From contig JACRHS010000005.1 in assembly GCA_016217595.1 (NCBI GenBank), positions 124,001 through 188,000 on the forward strand: a DNA stretch of 64,000 nucleotides. The letters are read 5' to 3'. Below, in pieces: positions 45,394 to 54,294 of the stretch (within the stretch, counting starts at the first letter, position 1; each line of letters starts with the position of its first letter). This stretch comes from Opitutia bacterium. Its GTDB lineage: Bacteria; Verrucomicrobiota; Verrucomicrobiia; Opitutales; Opitutaceae. The notes below the pieces were generated by a model, which was given only the letters and a program-made list of their open reading frames with translations, did no database searches and was not told the origin of the DNA. The position numbers and the translations under genes are program-made.

Positions 45394-47430
45394 ATGAACT
45401 TGCTCCCCACTGCCTGGCACCGGCGTTTCTCTGCCTTTCTCTTTCTGTCCGTAACGACCGGAACTCTGGCGTTCGCAGAGCCGGCCACTGCCGCCACACT
45501 GGCGGAAGGCGCCATCCGCAACCTCGGGCCGCAGCTCAGCTCGCGCACGCTGCAAGCGAGCAGCTTCACGCGCGACGCGGCGGGCCGCGACATCGTGTGC
45601 GCCATCGTCCGCAGCCAGCCGGCGGCGCGGTTCATCGTGGCCGACGTGGCCACCGGAGAACTGCTTCACTCCCACTCGCTCCCCGGTGCCAACGGCGGCT
45701 GGGGCGCGGCGACCGCCACCGACGGCTCGGTGTATCTCGGCACGGAGAGCAACTGCCGCCTCTTCCGTTACCTGCCGGAGAAAGACCAGATCGAGGAGCT
45801 GGGCGCGCCGACCTGCTACTCGGCCGAGACGTTCATCTGGAATGTCGCCGCCGGTCGCGATGGCGAGGTGTTCGGCGGCACCTCGCCCGGGTGCCGGCTT
45901 TTTCGATACGCGCCAAATTCGGGGTTTCAGGATCTGTCCAGCGGACCGGTGGTGGAGGGCGAGAATTATGTCCGCGCCGTCGCCTGCGACACCGAGGCCG
46001 GGCTGCTTTATGCGGGCATCGGCGTGAAGATACCGCATGTGGTGGAGTTCAACCTCCGCACCCAACAGCGCCGCGAGCTCCTGCCGCTCGACTACGCTCC
46101 GGGTCAGACCGCCTACTCCATCTCCATCGTGGGCGAGCGGCTGTTCGTCATGCTCGATCCTTCGCATCGCACGATCGTGCTCAACCGGCGCACGCTGGAA
46201 ATTGAGGCGTCGTTCGCCACCACCGGCCTTTACCAGATCGTCAGCCCGGCGTCGCCCTATGATGGCGCGGTCTATTACGTCGGCGCCGGCAAGCTCCACC
46301 GTTACGACATCGCGCAACGCCAATCCGCCGCGGTGGCAGGCATCGAGACCGCGCCGGCGTTTGCCTACCGCTGGCTGCGTTTCGGGGAGGAGTCATGGCT
46401 CGTGTTTTTCAACCAGGCCGGCGAGCTGGTGCGCCTGCATCCGCCTTCGGGACGCTTCGAGAAGCGCAAGGTCGAATCGCCCGAACAGCCGCTCGTGATC
46501 CAATCGCTCGCCACCGGCGCCGACGGCCGCATCTGGATCGGCGGTTATCTGGCCAGCGGCGCCGCCGTCTACAATCCGGAGACCGACCGGAGCGAGCAGT
46601 TCAAAGGGATCGGGCAGGCGGAGCGCATCGTGGCGGTGGGCGACCAGATTTTCTTCGGCACGTATCCGCAAGGTCGCGTCATCGCCCTCGACCCCGCCCG
46701 CCCGTGGAATTTGAAGGAAAAGAACCCACGCGTCCTGGGTCATCTGGCCGAGCAGAGCCGCCCGATGGCCATGGTCGCGGTGCCAGAGGTGAAGAAGCTC
46801 TACGTCGGCTGCATCCCGGAATACGGCATTCTCACCGGCGGCGGGCTGGGTATCTGCGATCTGGCGACCGGCCGGCTGACTTGCCTCCCGAACTTCGTGG
46901 ATCAGCAGTCGGTGGTCAGTCTGACCTACGCACAAGGTCTGGTGGTGGGCGGCACGACGGTCGCAATCAACCTCGGCACGCAGCCCGCGACCAGGGAGGC
47001 GAAGCTGTTCCTCTACGATCCGGTCGCCGGAAAAATTGTTTTCGAGACGGTGCCCGTGCCGGGCAAGGCCATCGTCACCGCGTTGATGCCCGGCCCGGAC
47101 GGACATGTCTGGGGCGTGGCGGAGGGCACGCTCTTCGGTTTCGACGTCGCGCAACGCCGCGTCGTCTTCACGCAACCGCTGCTCACACCCAATTTCTCCG
47201 GACGCGCCATGTGGCAGGACGCCACGATGGTGCTCCATCCCAACGGCCAGATTTACCTGGTCGAGGACGGCGGCTTCTACCGCCTCGATCCGCGCACCAA
47301 GCAGCTGACCTGGCTGCACCGCACCGGAAACAAAATCCACACCCGGCCGCTCACGCTCGATCACGCCGGCCGGCTGTACTTCACCGACGGCATGGACCTC
47401 TGGCAGTTCACGCCCGACCGCGCCCGGTAA
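45394..47430 (+). CDS. Secreted beta-propeller protein of unknown function
   Basis: A 678-residue exported protein; the signal peptide covers about residues 1-28 (RRFSAFLFLSVTTGTLAFAE). The rest is a run of blades with patterns such as GGWGAATATDGSVYLGTESN, EVFGGTSPGCRLFRYAP, GLLYAGIGVKIPHVVEF and KKLYVGCIPEYGILTGG, typical of WD40/SMP-30/PQQ-like propellers, each blade about 45-55 residues. No catalytic motif is recognised. The shared operator with TonB receptor 2 suggests it takes part in binding or degrading the imported substrate. ATG 45394 is chosen for the signal peptide. Confidence 0.75.
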   Translation: MNLLPTAWHRRFSAFLFLSVTTGTLAFAEPATAATLAEGAIRNLGPQLSSRTLQASSFTRDAAGRDIVCAIVRSQPAARFIVADVATGELLHSHSLPGANGGWGAATATDGSVYLGTESNCRLFRYLPEKDQIEELGAPTCYSAETFIWNVAAGRDGEVFGGTSPGCRLFRYAPNSGFQDLSSGPVVEGENYVRAVACDTEAGLLYAGIGVKIPHVVEFNLRTQQRRELLPLDYAPGQTAYSISIVGERLFVMLDPSHRTIVLNRRTLEIEASFATTGLYQIVSPASPYDGAVYYVGAGKLHRYDIAQRQSAAVAGIETAPAFAYRWLRFGEESWLVFFNQAGELVRLHPPSGRFEKRKVESPEQPLVIQSLATGADGRIWIGGYLASGAAVYNPETDRSEQFKGIGQAERIVAVGDQIFFGTYPQGRVIALDPARPWNLKEKNPRVLGHLAEQSRPMAMVAVPEVKKLYVGCIPEYGILTGGGLGICDLATGRLTCLPNFVDQQSVVSLTYAQGLVVGGTTVAINLGTQPATREAKLFLYDPVAGKIVFETVPVPGKAIVTALMPGPDGHVWGVAEGTLFGFDVAQRRVVFTQPLLTPNFSGRAMWQDATMVLHPNGQIYLVEDGGFYRLDPRTKQLTWLHRTGNKIHTRPLTLDHAGRLYFTDGMDLWQFTPDRAR

Positions 47431-47499
47431 ACGGACGCTTTCTTTTTCCGGCCGTAATCCCACGGCCCGAATGCTCAAGCCTGCTATCAGTATCCATCC

Positions 47500-48531
47500 A
47501 TGAAAAAATCCCTGCGTTTCCTCCCCGCGCTGGCGCTTCTCGCGTTGGCAGCTCTGACCTCATCAGCCCTCGCAGCCCTGCCCGGTGGCAAGGCCAACTT
47601 CTCCGTCACCTGCGGCAACATGGACCTCAACGGCTACACGTGGGTCCGCATCATCAACTGGACTTTCAACGCCAACGGCAGCGTGGCCGCCACCAGCTGG
47701 ACGTGGGACACCAACAACAAGCTCGGCAAGTATCCGTTCAATTCCCACCGGTGCACCTTCGACGGCGTGACCAATAGCAACGCCACCACCTACACGCCCT
47801 ACGGCTGGGTTTACCCATCGGGCCAGTACGTCAACTGGGCGGGTACCTACACCTATAATTCCTCGACCGGCCGCCTCGACATCACCTGGAGTTCGCCGTC
47901 CGCCGGAGCCACCGACAGCTGGACCGTGACCGCACCCGACTCGACCATCGTGCGCGTTAATCTCATCTCCTCAAACTACACCCTGACGCACGGCCACGGC
48001 TACGGCAGCAACGCCGCGTGGAGCACCTTTAAGACGATGGATCAGGTCCCGCGCGTCACCTACTCGAGCACCACCGGCAAATATGTGGTGGCGTCGTATT
48101 ACAACGGCACGCTCACCATCACGCCCTCGACCGCCGGCGCTTGGGGCAAGGCTGGTTGCGATCTCGCCCAGTTCACATCGCCGAGCTCGCCCATTCCCAT
48201 CAACTGCCTCCATGCGTGGCTGCCGACTACCGCCTGCGCCACCACCATCCCGCCCTGCACCACCACGCGCACCGGCATCATCTACCACCTCGCCAGCGAG
48301 AACAACAGCCGCCAGATGGCCTACAGCAACTGGTGCGCCTGCCTCCCCTCTAACAGCGCCTGGCCGGTCTACACCGGCAACATGCATCCCTCCGCCATGA
48401 TTCAGATCATCGACGACACCGGCGCGATGCGCGGCATGATCGGCGTGGAAACGCAAAACCCACCCTCCGGCCAGAGTGGTTATCCGAACTACCAGCTCAC
48501 GCTCTGGGATTTCACCCAGATCCCCTGGTAA
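47500..48531 (+). CDS. Secreted hypothetical protein, Ser/Thr/Asn-rich
   Basis: A 343-residue exported protein I do not recognise. Signal peptide about residues 1-26 (KSLRFLPALALLALAALTSSALA). The mature part is rich in Trp, Tyr, Ser, Thr and Asn (WVRIINWTFNANGSVAATSW; YTYNSSTGRLDITWSS), with about eight cysteines in the second half that could form disulfides. Beta-rich and extracellular by composition. It is 69 bases downstream of the propeller gene on the same strand, so possibly in the same operon. Confidence 0.65.
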   Translation: MKKSLRFLPALALLALAALTSSALAALPGGKANFSVTCGNMDLNGYTWVRIINWTFNANGSVAATSWTWDTNNKLGKYPFNSHRCTFDGVTNSNATTYTPYGWVYPSGQYVNWAGTYTYNSSTGRLDITWSSPSAGATDSWTVTAPDSTIVRVNLISSNYTLTHGHGYGSNAAWSTFKTMDQVPRVTYSSTTGKYVVASYYNGTLTITPSTAGAWGKAGCDLAQFTSPSSPIPINCLHAWLPTTACATTIPPCTTTRTGIIYHLASENNSRQMAYSNWCACLPSNSAWPVYTGNMHPSAMIQIIDDTGAMRGMIGVETQNPPSGQSGYPNYQLTLWDFTQIPW

Positions 48532-48574
48532 TCGCCGCACGCTTCGGCTTTGCCGCCCGTTTTTTTCCGACGCG

Positions 48575-49294
48575 ATGAAAACCTCCCGCCTTGCGAGTGC
48601 GCGCCTTGTGGTGGCCTACACGCTCGGCTTGGTCGGAGCGTTGAACTCGTACGCCGGGATCAAATGGGCGGCCTCCGAGCGCAACCTCACGGCCGATCCG
48701 GCCAAAAGCGAAATCGCGGCGACGTTCGACTTTGTGAACGAGGGCCCGGACGCCGTCGCGATTTTGGAGGTCACCACCACCTGCGGCTGCACCTCGGCTC
48801 AGGCCGATCAACGCGTCTATGCGCCCGGCGCGACGGGCCGGATCGACGTCGTGCTCCGCTACGATCCCGCCAACGCCAGCACCAGCCAGCGTGTCGTCGT
48901 CACCACCGACGAGCGACCCGCCCGGCCCCGGACCCTGATCATCAACGTCACGGTGCCCGGCGGCCGCCCGTCGTTTGAACGCATCGAGGTGCGCCCGCAA
49001 TTCCTGCTCTGGACGCGCGGCACGCCCGCCACCGCTCGCACGGTCGCACTGCGCGTACGCCCTGATGACGCGATCCGCCCCCTGTCCGTCACGTCCACCG
49101 ATCCTGCCTTCGCCGTGCAACTGCTCGATCCGCTGCCCGAGGCTCCCCAGGTTTTTCGCCTGCTCGTCACTCCGCGCGACACGGCCCAGGCGCGCCAGAG
49201 CGAGATCGTGGTCGTTACCAATTCCGATTCCTTTCAGCCGCCGTGGATGCATGAGCCGCCGCTGCACTACCGCGTTGTTGCAGCCGTCAAATAA
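48575..49294 (+). CDS. Exported DUF1573 protein
   Basis: A 239-residue protein with a signal peptide (about 1-27) and a DUF1573 Ig-like domain: ATFDFVNEGPDAVAILEVTTTCGCTSAQ is the family hallmark, with the TCGCT dicysteine, followed by YAPGATGRIDVVLRYDP. DUF1573 domains are common in secreted or surface proteins of Bacteroidota, Planctomycetota and Verrucomicrobiota; role unknown. It lies 43 bases after the secreted hypothetical gene on the same strand. Confidence 0.8.
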   Translation: MKTSRLASARLVVAYTLGLVGALNSYAGIKWAASERNLTADPAKSEIAATFDFVNEGPDAVAILEVTTTCGCTSAQADQRVYAPGATGRIDVVLRYDPANASTSQRVVVTTDERPARPRTLIINVTVPGGRPSFERIEVRPQFLLWTRGTPATARTVALRVRPDDAIRPLSVTSTDPAFAVQLLDPLPEAPQVFRLLVTPRDTAQARQSEIVVVTNSDSFQPPWMHEPPLHYRVVAAVK

Positions 49295-49318
49295 GCCCCG
49301 ACCGCCGCACGTCGTTTT

Positions 49319-50110
49319 ATGGTCTCCCAAGCTTCCAACCCGCCCCGGCAATTCCGCCCGGGACTGACATCCGTAACATTTCGCCGGCTATCCGTCGAAA
49401 CCATCGCGCGCGAGGCGGCCGACGCCGGCCTCCAAGTAATCGAATGGGGTGGAGACGTGCACGCTCCGCCGGGCGATCTGGCCCGCGCCGGACAAATCCG
49501 CGCCCTGTCGCAGAGCTACGGCCTGAGCGTCACCTATGGTTCGTATTATCGCCTCGGCGAACGCGACCCCGCCAGCCCCGCCTTCTCCGCGGTGGTCGAA
49601 TCCGCGCTCGCCTTGGGCGCGACCACCATCCGCACCTGGGCCGGACGACGTGGCTCGGCCGATGCCGACGCCGATTATTGGCGCCGCGTGGTGGACGATG
49701 CGCACGAGGCCGCCGCGCTCGCGTCCGCGCACCAGCTTTCCGTTTCCCTCGAACGCCACTGCCACACGCTCACCGACCGCATTGACGCGCATTGCACGCT
49801 GCTCGAACGGCTGCCGCTCGCCAACGTCTACACCTACTGGCAGCCCGACGCCACCGAGTCGGTCGCCGCCAACGCCGCGTCGTTGCGCCGCGTGTTGCCG
49901 CGTTTGACCAACGTTCACGTTTTCAATTTCCAACCGCCCTCAACGTTCCTGCCGCTGGGCGAAAGCGCGGCGGCGTGGCACACCTATCTGGCGGTCCTGC
50001 GCGATTCGCCGCGGCCGCACGATTTCATGCTGGAATTCGTCCAGGACGATTCGCTCGACGCCTTCCGGCGCGACGCCGCCGACCTGTGTAGCTGGCTCGC
50101 CACCGCGTGA
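49319..50110 (+). CDS. Sugar phosphate isomerase/epimerase-like TIM-barrel protein (cytoplasmic)
   Basis: A 263-residue AP-endonuclease-2/xylose-isomerase-like TIM barrel without a signal peptide. Visible strands and metal-site residues: GLQVIEWGGDVHAPPGDL (Glu), ATTIRTWAGRRGSADAD, LSVSLERHCHTLTDRID (Glu, His), NVYTYWQPD and FMLEFVQDDSLDAF (Glu). It follows the DUF1573 gene by 24 bases and probably closes the sugar-utilisation operon as its intracellular isomerase. Reaction not assignable. Confidence 0.82.
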   Translation: MVSQASNPPRQFRPGLTSVTFRRLSVETIAREAADAGLQVIEWGGDVHAPPGDLARAGQIRALSQSYGLSVTYGSYYRLGERDPASPAFSAVVESALALGATTIRTWAGRRGSADADADYWRRVVDDAHEAAALASAHQLSVSLERHCHTLTDRIDAHCTLLERLPLANVYTYWQPDATESVAANAASLRRVLPRLTNVHVFNFQPPSTFLPLGESAAAWHTYLAVLRDSPRPHDFMLEFVQDDSLDAFRRDAADLCSWLATA

Positions 50111-50139
50111 TTCGCTGCGGCCTTCACGGCCTCGCGCGC

Positions 50140-50598
50140 TCAGGCGACTTCCGCCCAGCCGAGTCCCGGCGGGCGGCTGGTGACGGGTGTGGGCGTCGGC
50201 GCGGTTTCCGCTCTCCCCTGCGGGAGCGGCGGCAACTGCAGGAGCTGCTGCACGCGTGCAACCAGAGTTTTTGGACTGAACGGCTTGGTCAGATAATCCA
50301 GCGCGCCCAGCTCCAACCCGACATGCCGCGAATCCGCCGTGCTCCATGCGCTCAGAATGATGATCGGGATCGTCGCTGTCTCCGGCTGCCTGCGCAAAAT
50401 CTCGCACACACCAAAACCGTCGATGTCCGGCAGCATCAGATCGAGCAGCACCAGATCGGGCCGGCGCACGCGGATGGTTTCCAATGCGACCCGACCGGAT
50501 GACGCCGTGAGCACCTCGCACCCCAGCCGCGTGAGATGAAATTGGACGAGGGCGAGAACGTCGGGTTCGTCATCAACCGAAAGTATGGTGGGCCGCAT
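50140..50598 (-). CDS. Single-domain response regulator
   Basis: A 152-residue receiver (TILSVDDEPDVLALVQFHL; phospho-acceptor D53 in LVLLDLMLPDIDG; IIILSAWS; KPF at the conserved lysine) with a Pro-rich 30-residue tail and no output domain. Probably a phosphorelay shuttle or CheY-like effector. No kinase gene is adjacent. ATG 50598 starts the canonical receiver; ATG 50610 would add four residues. Confidence 0.85.
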   Translation of the reverse strand: MRPTILSVDDEPDVLALVQFHLTRLGCEVLTASSGRVALETIRVRRPDLVLLDLMLPDIDGFGVCEILRRQPETATIPIIILSAWSTADSRHVGLELGALDYLTKPFSPKTLVARVQQLLQLPPLPQGRAETAPTPTPVTSRPPGLGWAEVA

Positions 50599-50650
50599 GC
50601 GCGGAAGCATCGCGCAACTTCAGGGCATTTCCGCGGCGGCGCGGTGACAA

Positions 50651-50971
50651 TCAGGTGACAATGCCGCCCGCCTTGCGCAGGAGTTCGCCTTCGCACTCCG
50701 GACTCCCGCGCGCCAAATCCCGGCAGGTCTGCGGCCGGCGGTCGTAGATCGTGCAAAAAAGCTCGGGCGCTCCGTCCGTGCAGCGCCGCACTTGGAGCGC
50801 GGCGCAATGCCCGTCCTGCATCCGCATGAAAGCGCGGTGCCCGATAAAATGCGCCACCCGCTCCGCCTCGGCGCCGAGGCGCGTCCAATCGTCGCCCGTC
50901 ACTCGCACATAAGTGTCGAGGGTCGAAAAGCAGCAGACGCCGCAACGCAGACAATCGGCGGGCACAGTCAC
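50651..50971 (-). CDS. YkgJ-family zinc/iron-chelating domain protein
   Basis: A roughly 106-residue protein with the YkgJ (CxxCxxCC) pattern: DCLRCGVCCFSTLDTYVRVT near the start and further cysteines in DGHCAALQVRRC, LFCTIYDRRPQTCRDLARGSPEC. This family was named as putative zinc- or iron-chelating and may coordinate a metal cluster; function unknown. No ATG fits; the start is probably GTG at 50971 or 50965. Divergent from the DUF4202 gene. Confidence 0.75.
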   Translation of the reverse strand: MTVPADCLRCGVCCFSTLDTYVRVTGDDWTRLGAEAERVAHFIGHRAFMRMQDGHCAALQVRRCTDGAPELFCTIYDRRPQTCRDLARGSPECEGELLRKAGGIVT

Positions 50972-51061
50972 GATGCCCCCATCCCGGCGGGCAGGTGCGC
51001 GGCCGGCAAAGCAATTTCGCCGGTTGCCTCCACGCCGATCGCGCATTCGCTTCGCCGCATC

Positions 51062-51643
51062 ATGGATGCTTACCAACGCGCCCGGGAATCGATCGATGCC
51101 GCCCACGCCGCCGACCCCGCCCGTGCCGCCGACGGCCGGCCGGCCGAGCTCGTTTACGCCGAGCGCATGGAGGCGTGGGTCGCGCGCCTCGTGCCGGACG
51201 CATCGCCCCGCCTGCGGCTCGCCGCGCGTTGCCAGCACCTCGAACGCTGGACGCTGCCGCGCGCCTCGTTCCCGCTCGACAAGCCGGGCTACCATGCGTG
51301 GCGCCGCACGCTGTACACGCGCCAGGCCGAACGCGCGCGCGCGCTGCTCGTCGCGGCCGGAGTGCCGGATGCCGAGGCGGCGGAAGTGGCCGAGTGGGTG
51401 TCGAAGACCGGTCTGAAAACCAATGCCGGCACGCAGGCGCTCGAAGACGCCGCCTGCCTCGTATTTTTGGAGAACGAGATCGGCGCGTTCGCCGCGCAAC
51501 ACGCCGATTACCCGCGCGAAAAATTCGTCGATATCCTGCGCAAGACCTGGCGCAAGATGAGCCCCGCCGCGCAGACGCAAGCCCGCGCACTCGACCTGCC
51601 GCCCGCCATCGCCGCGCTGGTGCAGGAGGCCGTTGCGACCTGA
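51062..51643 (+). CDS. DUF4202 family protein
   Basis: A 193-residue protein matching DUF4202: ELVYAERMEAWVARLVPDASPRL, RLAARCQHLERWTLPRASFP, GYHAWRRTLY and EDAACLVFLENEIGAFAA are the family blocks, containing conserved His residues of an HD-like arrangement. Soluble, function unknown. It precedes nifA by about 200 bases on the same strand; whether it belongs to the nitrogen-fixation island is not shown. Confidence 0.82.
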   Translation: MDAYQRARESIDAAHAADPARAADGRPAELVYAERMEAWVARLVPDASPRLRLAARCQHLERWTLPRASFPLDKPGYHAWRRTLYTRQAERARALLVAAGVPDAEAAEVAEWVSKTGLKTNAGTQALEDAACLVFLENEIGAFAAQHADYPREKFVDILRKTWRKMSPAAQTQARALDLPPAIAALVQEAVAT

Positions 51644-51830
51644 CGGCTGGGGTCTCGGCCCCGGCGCCTCGATCGCCACGGATTTGCGGTAGCGCAACCC
51701 GGGAGACCTGCGTTTCTCGAATCCCTCAGTTGCCAGAAGACAGGCTCTTCCCCGGCCGGTCGTCGGTCTATTGCGCCAGGATCAATAAGAAGCGAAAGAG
51801 ATCGAACCTGTGCGGGCGCGTTTTCACTGG

Positions 51831-51846
51831 TGGCATCGGGCTTGCT
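51831..51846 (+). promoter_or_regulatory. Sigma-54 (-24/-12) promoter of nifA
   Basis: TGGCATCGGGCTTGCT matches the TGGCAC-N5-TTGCW consensus at all key positions, including the invariant GG and GC with correct spacing. The predicted start is near 51857. Placement immediately ahead of a NifA-type gene suggests autoactivation or control by another sigma-54 activator. Confidence 0.65.
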
Positions 51847-51857
51847 ATGCAGGGACT

Positions 51858-53519
51858 GTGAACGACTGCGCTAATTGCTCACAAGGCCCGGACTTGCCCG
51901 ACCCGCTCTTTCTGGGGTGCCGGGTGCTGCGGGATTTTTCTTTGCTGCACAAAGTATCCGCGACCCTGGCTCAAGGCGTGGAACTGCGCGAGGCGGTGCA
52001 GCCCATGTTCCGCCAATTGACCGCGGAAAGCGGCCTGCAACGCGGTTTGCTCACCGTCATCAACCGCGAGACCGGCGAGCTGGCCGTCGAGGAATGCGAG
52101 GAACCGGCCACCGGCCGGGCGCACGCGGTGCTCGCCACCGTTGGCACGGGTTTGCTCGGGCGCGTGGCCGCCACCGGCGAACCGCTCATCGTGCCCGATC
52201 TGGGCGCGGCCGAAATCGCCACGACGATGAGCCCGGGCGAGCGGAAGTTTTTCGCCCTGGCCATCGGCCAACGCGAGGCACTAGTCATCGTCCCCATCCG
52301 GCACGCGCAGGAAATGCTCGGCACCTTGAGCTTCACCCGCGCGGACGGCCCCAACGCACCGCTCGATGTGGACATGCAGTTTCTCACGCTCGTGGCGGGG
52401 CAGGTCGGCCTCGCGGTGCGGTTTCGCCAGATCGCCAAGGAGCAAATCGACACGTTGCGCCATGAGAACGAGCGCCTGCAGGATCAGATCAAAAAAAGCT
52501 TCGTGCCCGAGGGCATGACCGGCCGCTCGTCAGCGATGCGCATGGTTTATTTCCACATCGACCAGGTGGCGGTGAGCAAGACCACCGTGTTCATCCGGGG
52601 CGAGACCGGGGTCGGCAAGGAGCGCGTGGCCACCGCCATCTGGCAGGCATCGAACCGCGCCAAGAAACCCTACGTGCGCGTCAACTGCGCCGCGCTGCCC
52701 GAGAGCATCATTGAGAGCGAGCTGTTCGGTCATGAGAAAGGCGCGTTCACCGGCGCGCTCGCGCTGCGCAAGGGACGCTTCGAGATGGCCCACGGCGGCA
52801 CCATCTTTCTCGACGAGATCGGCGAACTTTCCCTCGCCACCCAGGCGAAACTTTTGCGCGTCCTCCAGGAGGGCACGTTCGAACGCGTCGGCGGCACCGA
52901 GCTTCTCCACGTCGATGTGCGCGTCATCACGGCCACCAACCGCAACCTCGAAGAGATGATGGAGGCCGGCAAATTTCGCCAGGATCTGTATTATCGCATC
53001 AATGTCTTCCCGATCTACGTGCCGCCGCTGCGCGACCGCCGCAGCGATATTCTCGAGCTGGCTGACTACTTCCTCGAAAAGTACTCGCGGCTGGGCGAAA
53101 AAAAGGTCGTGCGCATTTCGACGCCGGCGATCGACATGCTCATGGCCTACCACTGGCCCGGCAACGTGCGTGAGCTCGAAAACATCGTCGAGCGGGCGGT
53201 GCTGCTCTCGCAGGACGGCGTCATCCACGGCTACCACCTGCCGCCGACACTCCAGACCGGCGAGGCCTCGGGCACCGCGCCCACCGGCACCCTGCAAGAT
53301 GCGCTCGACGCCGTCGAACACGAGCTGATCGCGGAAGCGCTCAAGGCGAACCGCGGCTTCATGGCCAAGGCGGCCCGCCAGCTCGGCCTCACCGAGCGCA
53401 TGATGGGCCTGCGCGTCAAGAAGCACGGCATCGACCCGCGCCGATTTCGCTCCGTCGAAGCGCCGCCGGATGCTTCGGACGCAAAGACTCGCCCGGCTCC
53501 GTCGCATTCATGCTCATAG
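51858..53519 (+). CDS. nifA: NifA-type sigma-54-dependent transcriptional activator
   Basis: About 553 residues: a GAF domain (about 25-195), an AAA+ sigma-54 activation domain with GETGVGKE (Walker A), GAFTGA, GGTIFLDEIGEL (Walker B) and the arginine-finger region, then a Fis-type helix-turn-helix (MAKAARQLGLTERMMGLRVK). Length and order fit NifA. The interdomain linker has no cysteines, so the Cys motif of O2-sensitive alphaproteobacterial NifA is absent. The start is uncertain: GTG 51810 lies upstream of the sigma-54 promoter, GTG 51858 coincides with the predicted transcription start, and GTG 51924 lies just before the GAF core. 3' end overlaps the permease gene by 10 bases. Confidence 0.85.
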   Translation: MNDCANCSQGPDLPDPLFLGCRVLRDFSLLHKVSATLAQGVELREAVQPMFRQLTAESGLQRGLLTVINRETGELAVEECEEPATGRAHAVLATVGTGLLGRVAATGEPLIVPDLGAAEIATTMSPGERKFFALAIGQREALVIVPIRHAQEMLGTLSFTRADGPNAPLDVDMQFLTLVAGQVGLAVRFRQIAKEQIDTLRHENERLQDQIKKSFVPEGMTGRSSAMRMVYFHIDQVAVSKTTVFIRGETGVGKERVATAIWQASNRAKKPYVRVNCAALPESIIESELFGHEKGAFTGALALRKGRFEMAHGGTIFLDEIGELSLATQAKLLRVLQEGTFERVGGTELLHVDVRVITATNRNLEEMMEAGKFRQDLYYRINVFPIYVPPLRDRRSDILELADYFLEKYSRLGEKKVVRISTPAIDMLMAYHWPGNVRELENIVERAVLLSQDGVIHGYHLPPTLQTGEASGTAPTGTLQDALDAVEHELIAEALKANRGFMAKAARQLGLTERMMGLRVKKHGIDPRRFRSVEAPPDASDAKTRPAPSHSCS

Positions 53520-54253
53520 CGACTTCCCCCGATCTGCTGCTGACCGGTCTGATCTTCGCCGCAGCCTTGCTGTATTCCACCGTGGGGCATGCGGGAGCGT
53601 CCGGCTACCTCGCCGTGCTGGCCCTGTTTGGCATTGCTCCGGCCGAGATGAAACCGGCGGCGCTGATCCTGAATGTTCTCGTGGCCACGATCGCGACCAT
53701 CCAGTTCGCCCGCGCCGGACATTTTCGCTGGAGCTTGCTCCGGCCTTTCGCCGTGGCGGCGGTGCCATGCGCCTTTCTCGGGGGCGGAATCCGCCTCGAT
53801 CCCGCCCTCTACCGGCCACTCATTGCGCTGGCGCTGCTGTGCAGCGCGGCCCGCCTCATCCTGGTCCGGCGACGCGACGACGACGCGATCCGGTCTCCGG
53901 CGTGGTGGCAGGCGCTCCCGATTGGAGCCGCGCTCGGATTTATCGCTGGTCTCACCGGAGTGGGCGGCGGCATTTTTCTCAGTCCGGTACTGCTATTTTG
54001 TCGTTGGGCCGACACGCGCACGACCGCGGCCGTCTCGGCCGCATTCATTTGGTTAAACTCGATCGCAGGTTTGCTGGGGCACGCCAGCACAGGGCAGATG
54101 CTGCCCCGCCAACTGCCGATGTGGGCCGCCGCCGCCATGCTCGGAGGAGCGCTCGGCTCGTGGTGGGGCAGCCAACGGGCGCAACCGGCAGGACTGCGCC
54201 AGATGCTCGCCACCGTCCTGATCCTGGCCGGCGGCAAGCTGCTGCTCATGTAG
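53510..54253 (+). CDS. TauE/SafE-family membrane permease
   Basis: A 247-residue inner-membrane protein with about eight hydrophobic helices and the family's repeated glycine-rich blocks: STVGHAGASGYLAVLALFGI near the start and GFIAGLTGVGGGIFLSPVLLF in the second half. TauE/SafE proteins move sulfite, sulfonates or other small anions. Its ATG lies inside the last codons of nifA, so the two are co-transcribed and translationally coupled. A role in sulfur or oxyanion supply for the nitrogenase cofactor is an inference from context. Confidence 0.85.
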   Translation: MLIATSPDLLLTGLIFAAALLYSTVGHAGASGYLAVLALFGIAPAEMKPAALILNVLVATIATIQFARAGHFRWSLLRPFAVAAVPCAFLGGGIRLDPALYRPLIALALLCSAARLILVRRRDDDAIRSPAWWQALPIGAALGFIAGLTGVGGGIFLSPVLLFCRWADTRTTAAVSAAFIWLNSIAGLLGHASTGQMLPRQLPMWAAAAMLGGALGSWWGSQRAQPAGLRQMLATVLILAGGKLLLM

Positions 54254-54294
54254 ACTGTCCATGCACCAGCGAATCCGTCCGGGCAGCGGTTGCT

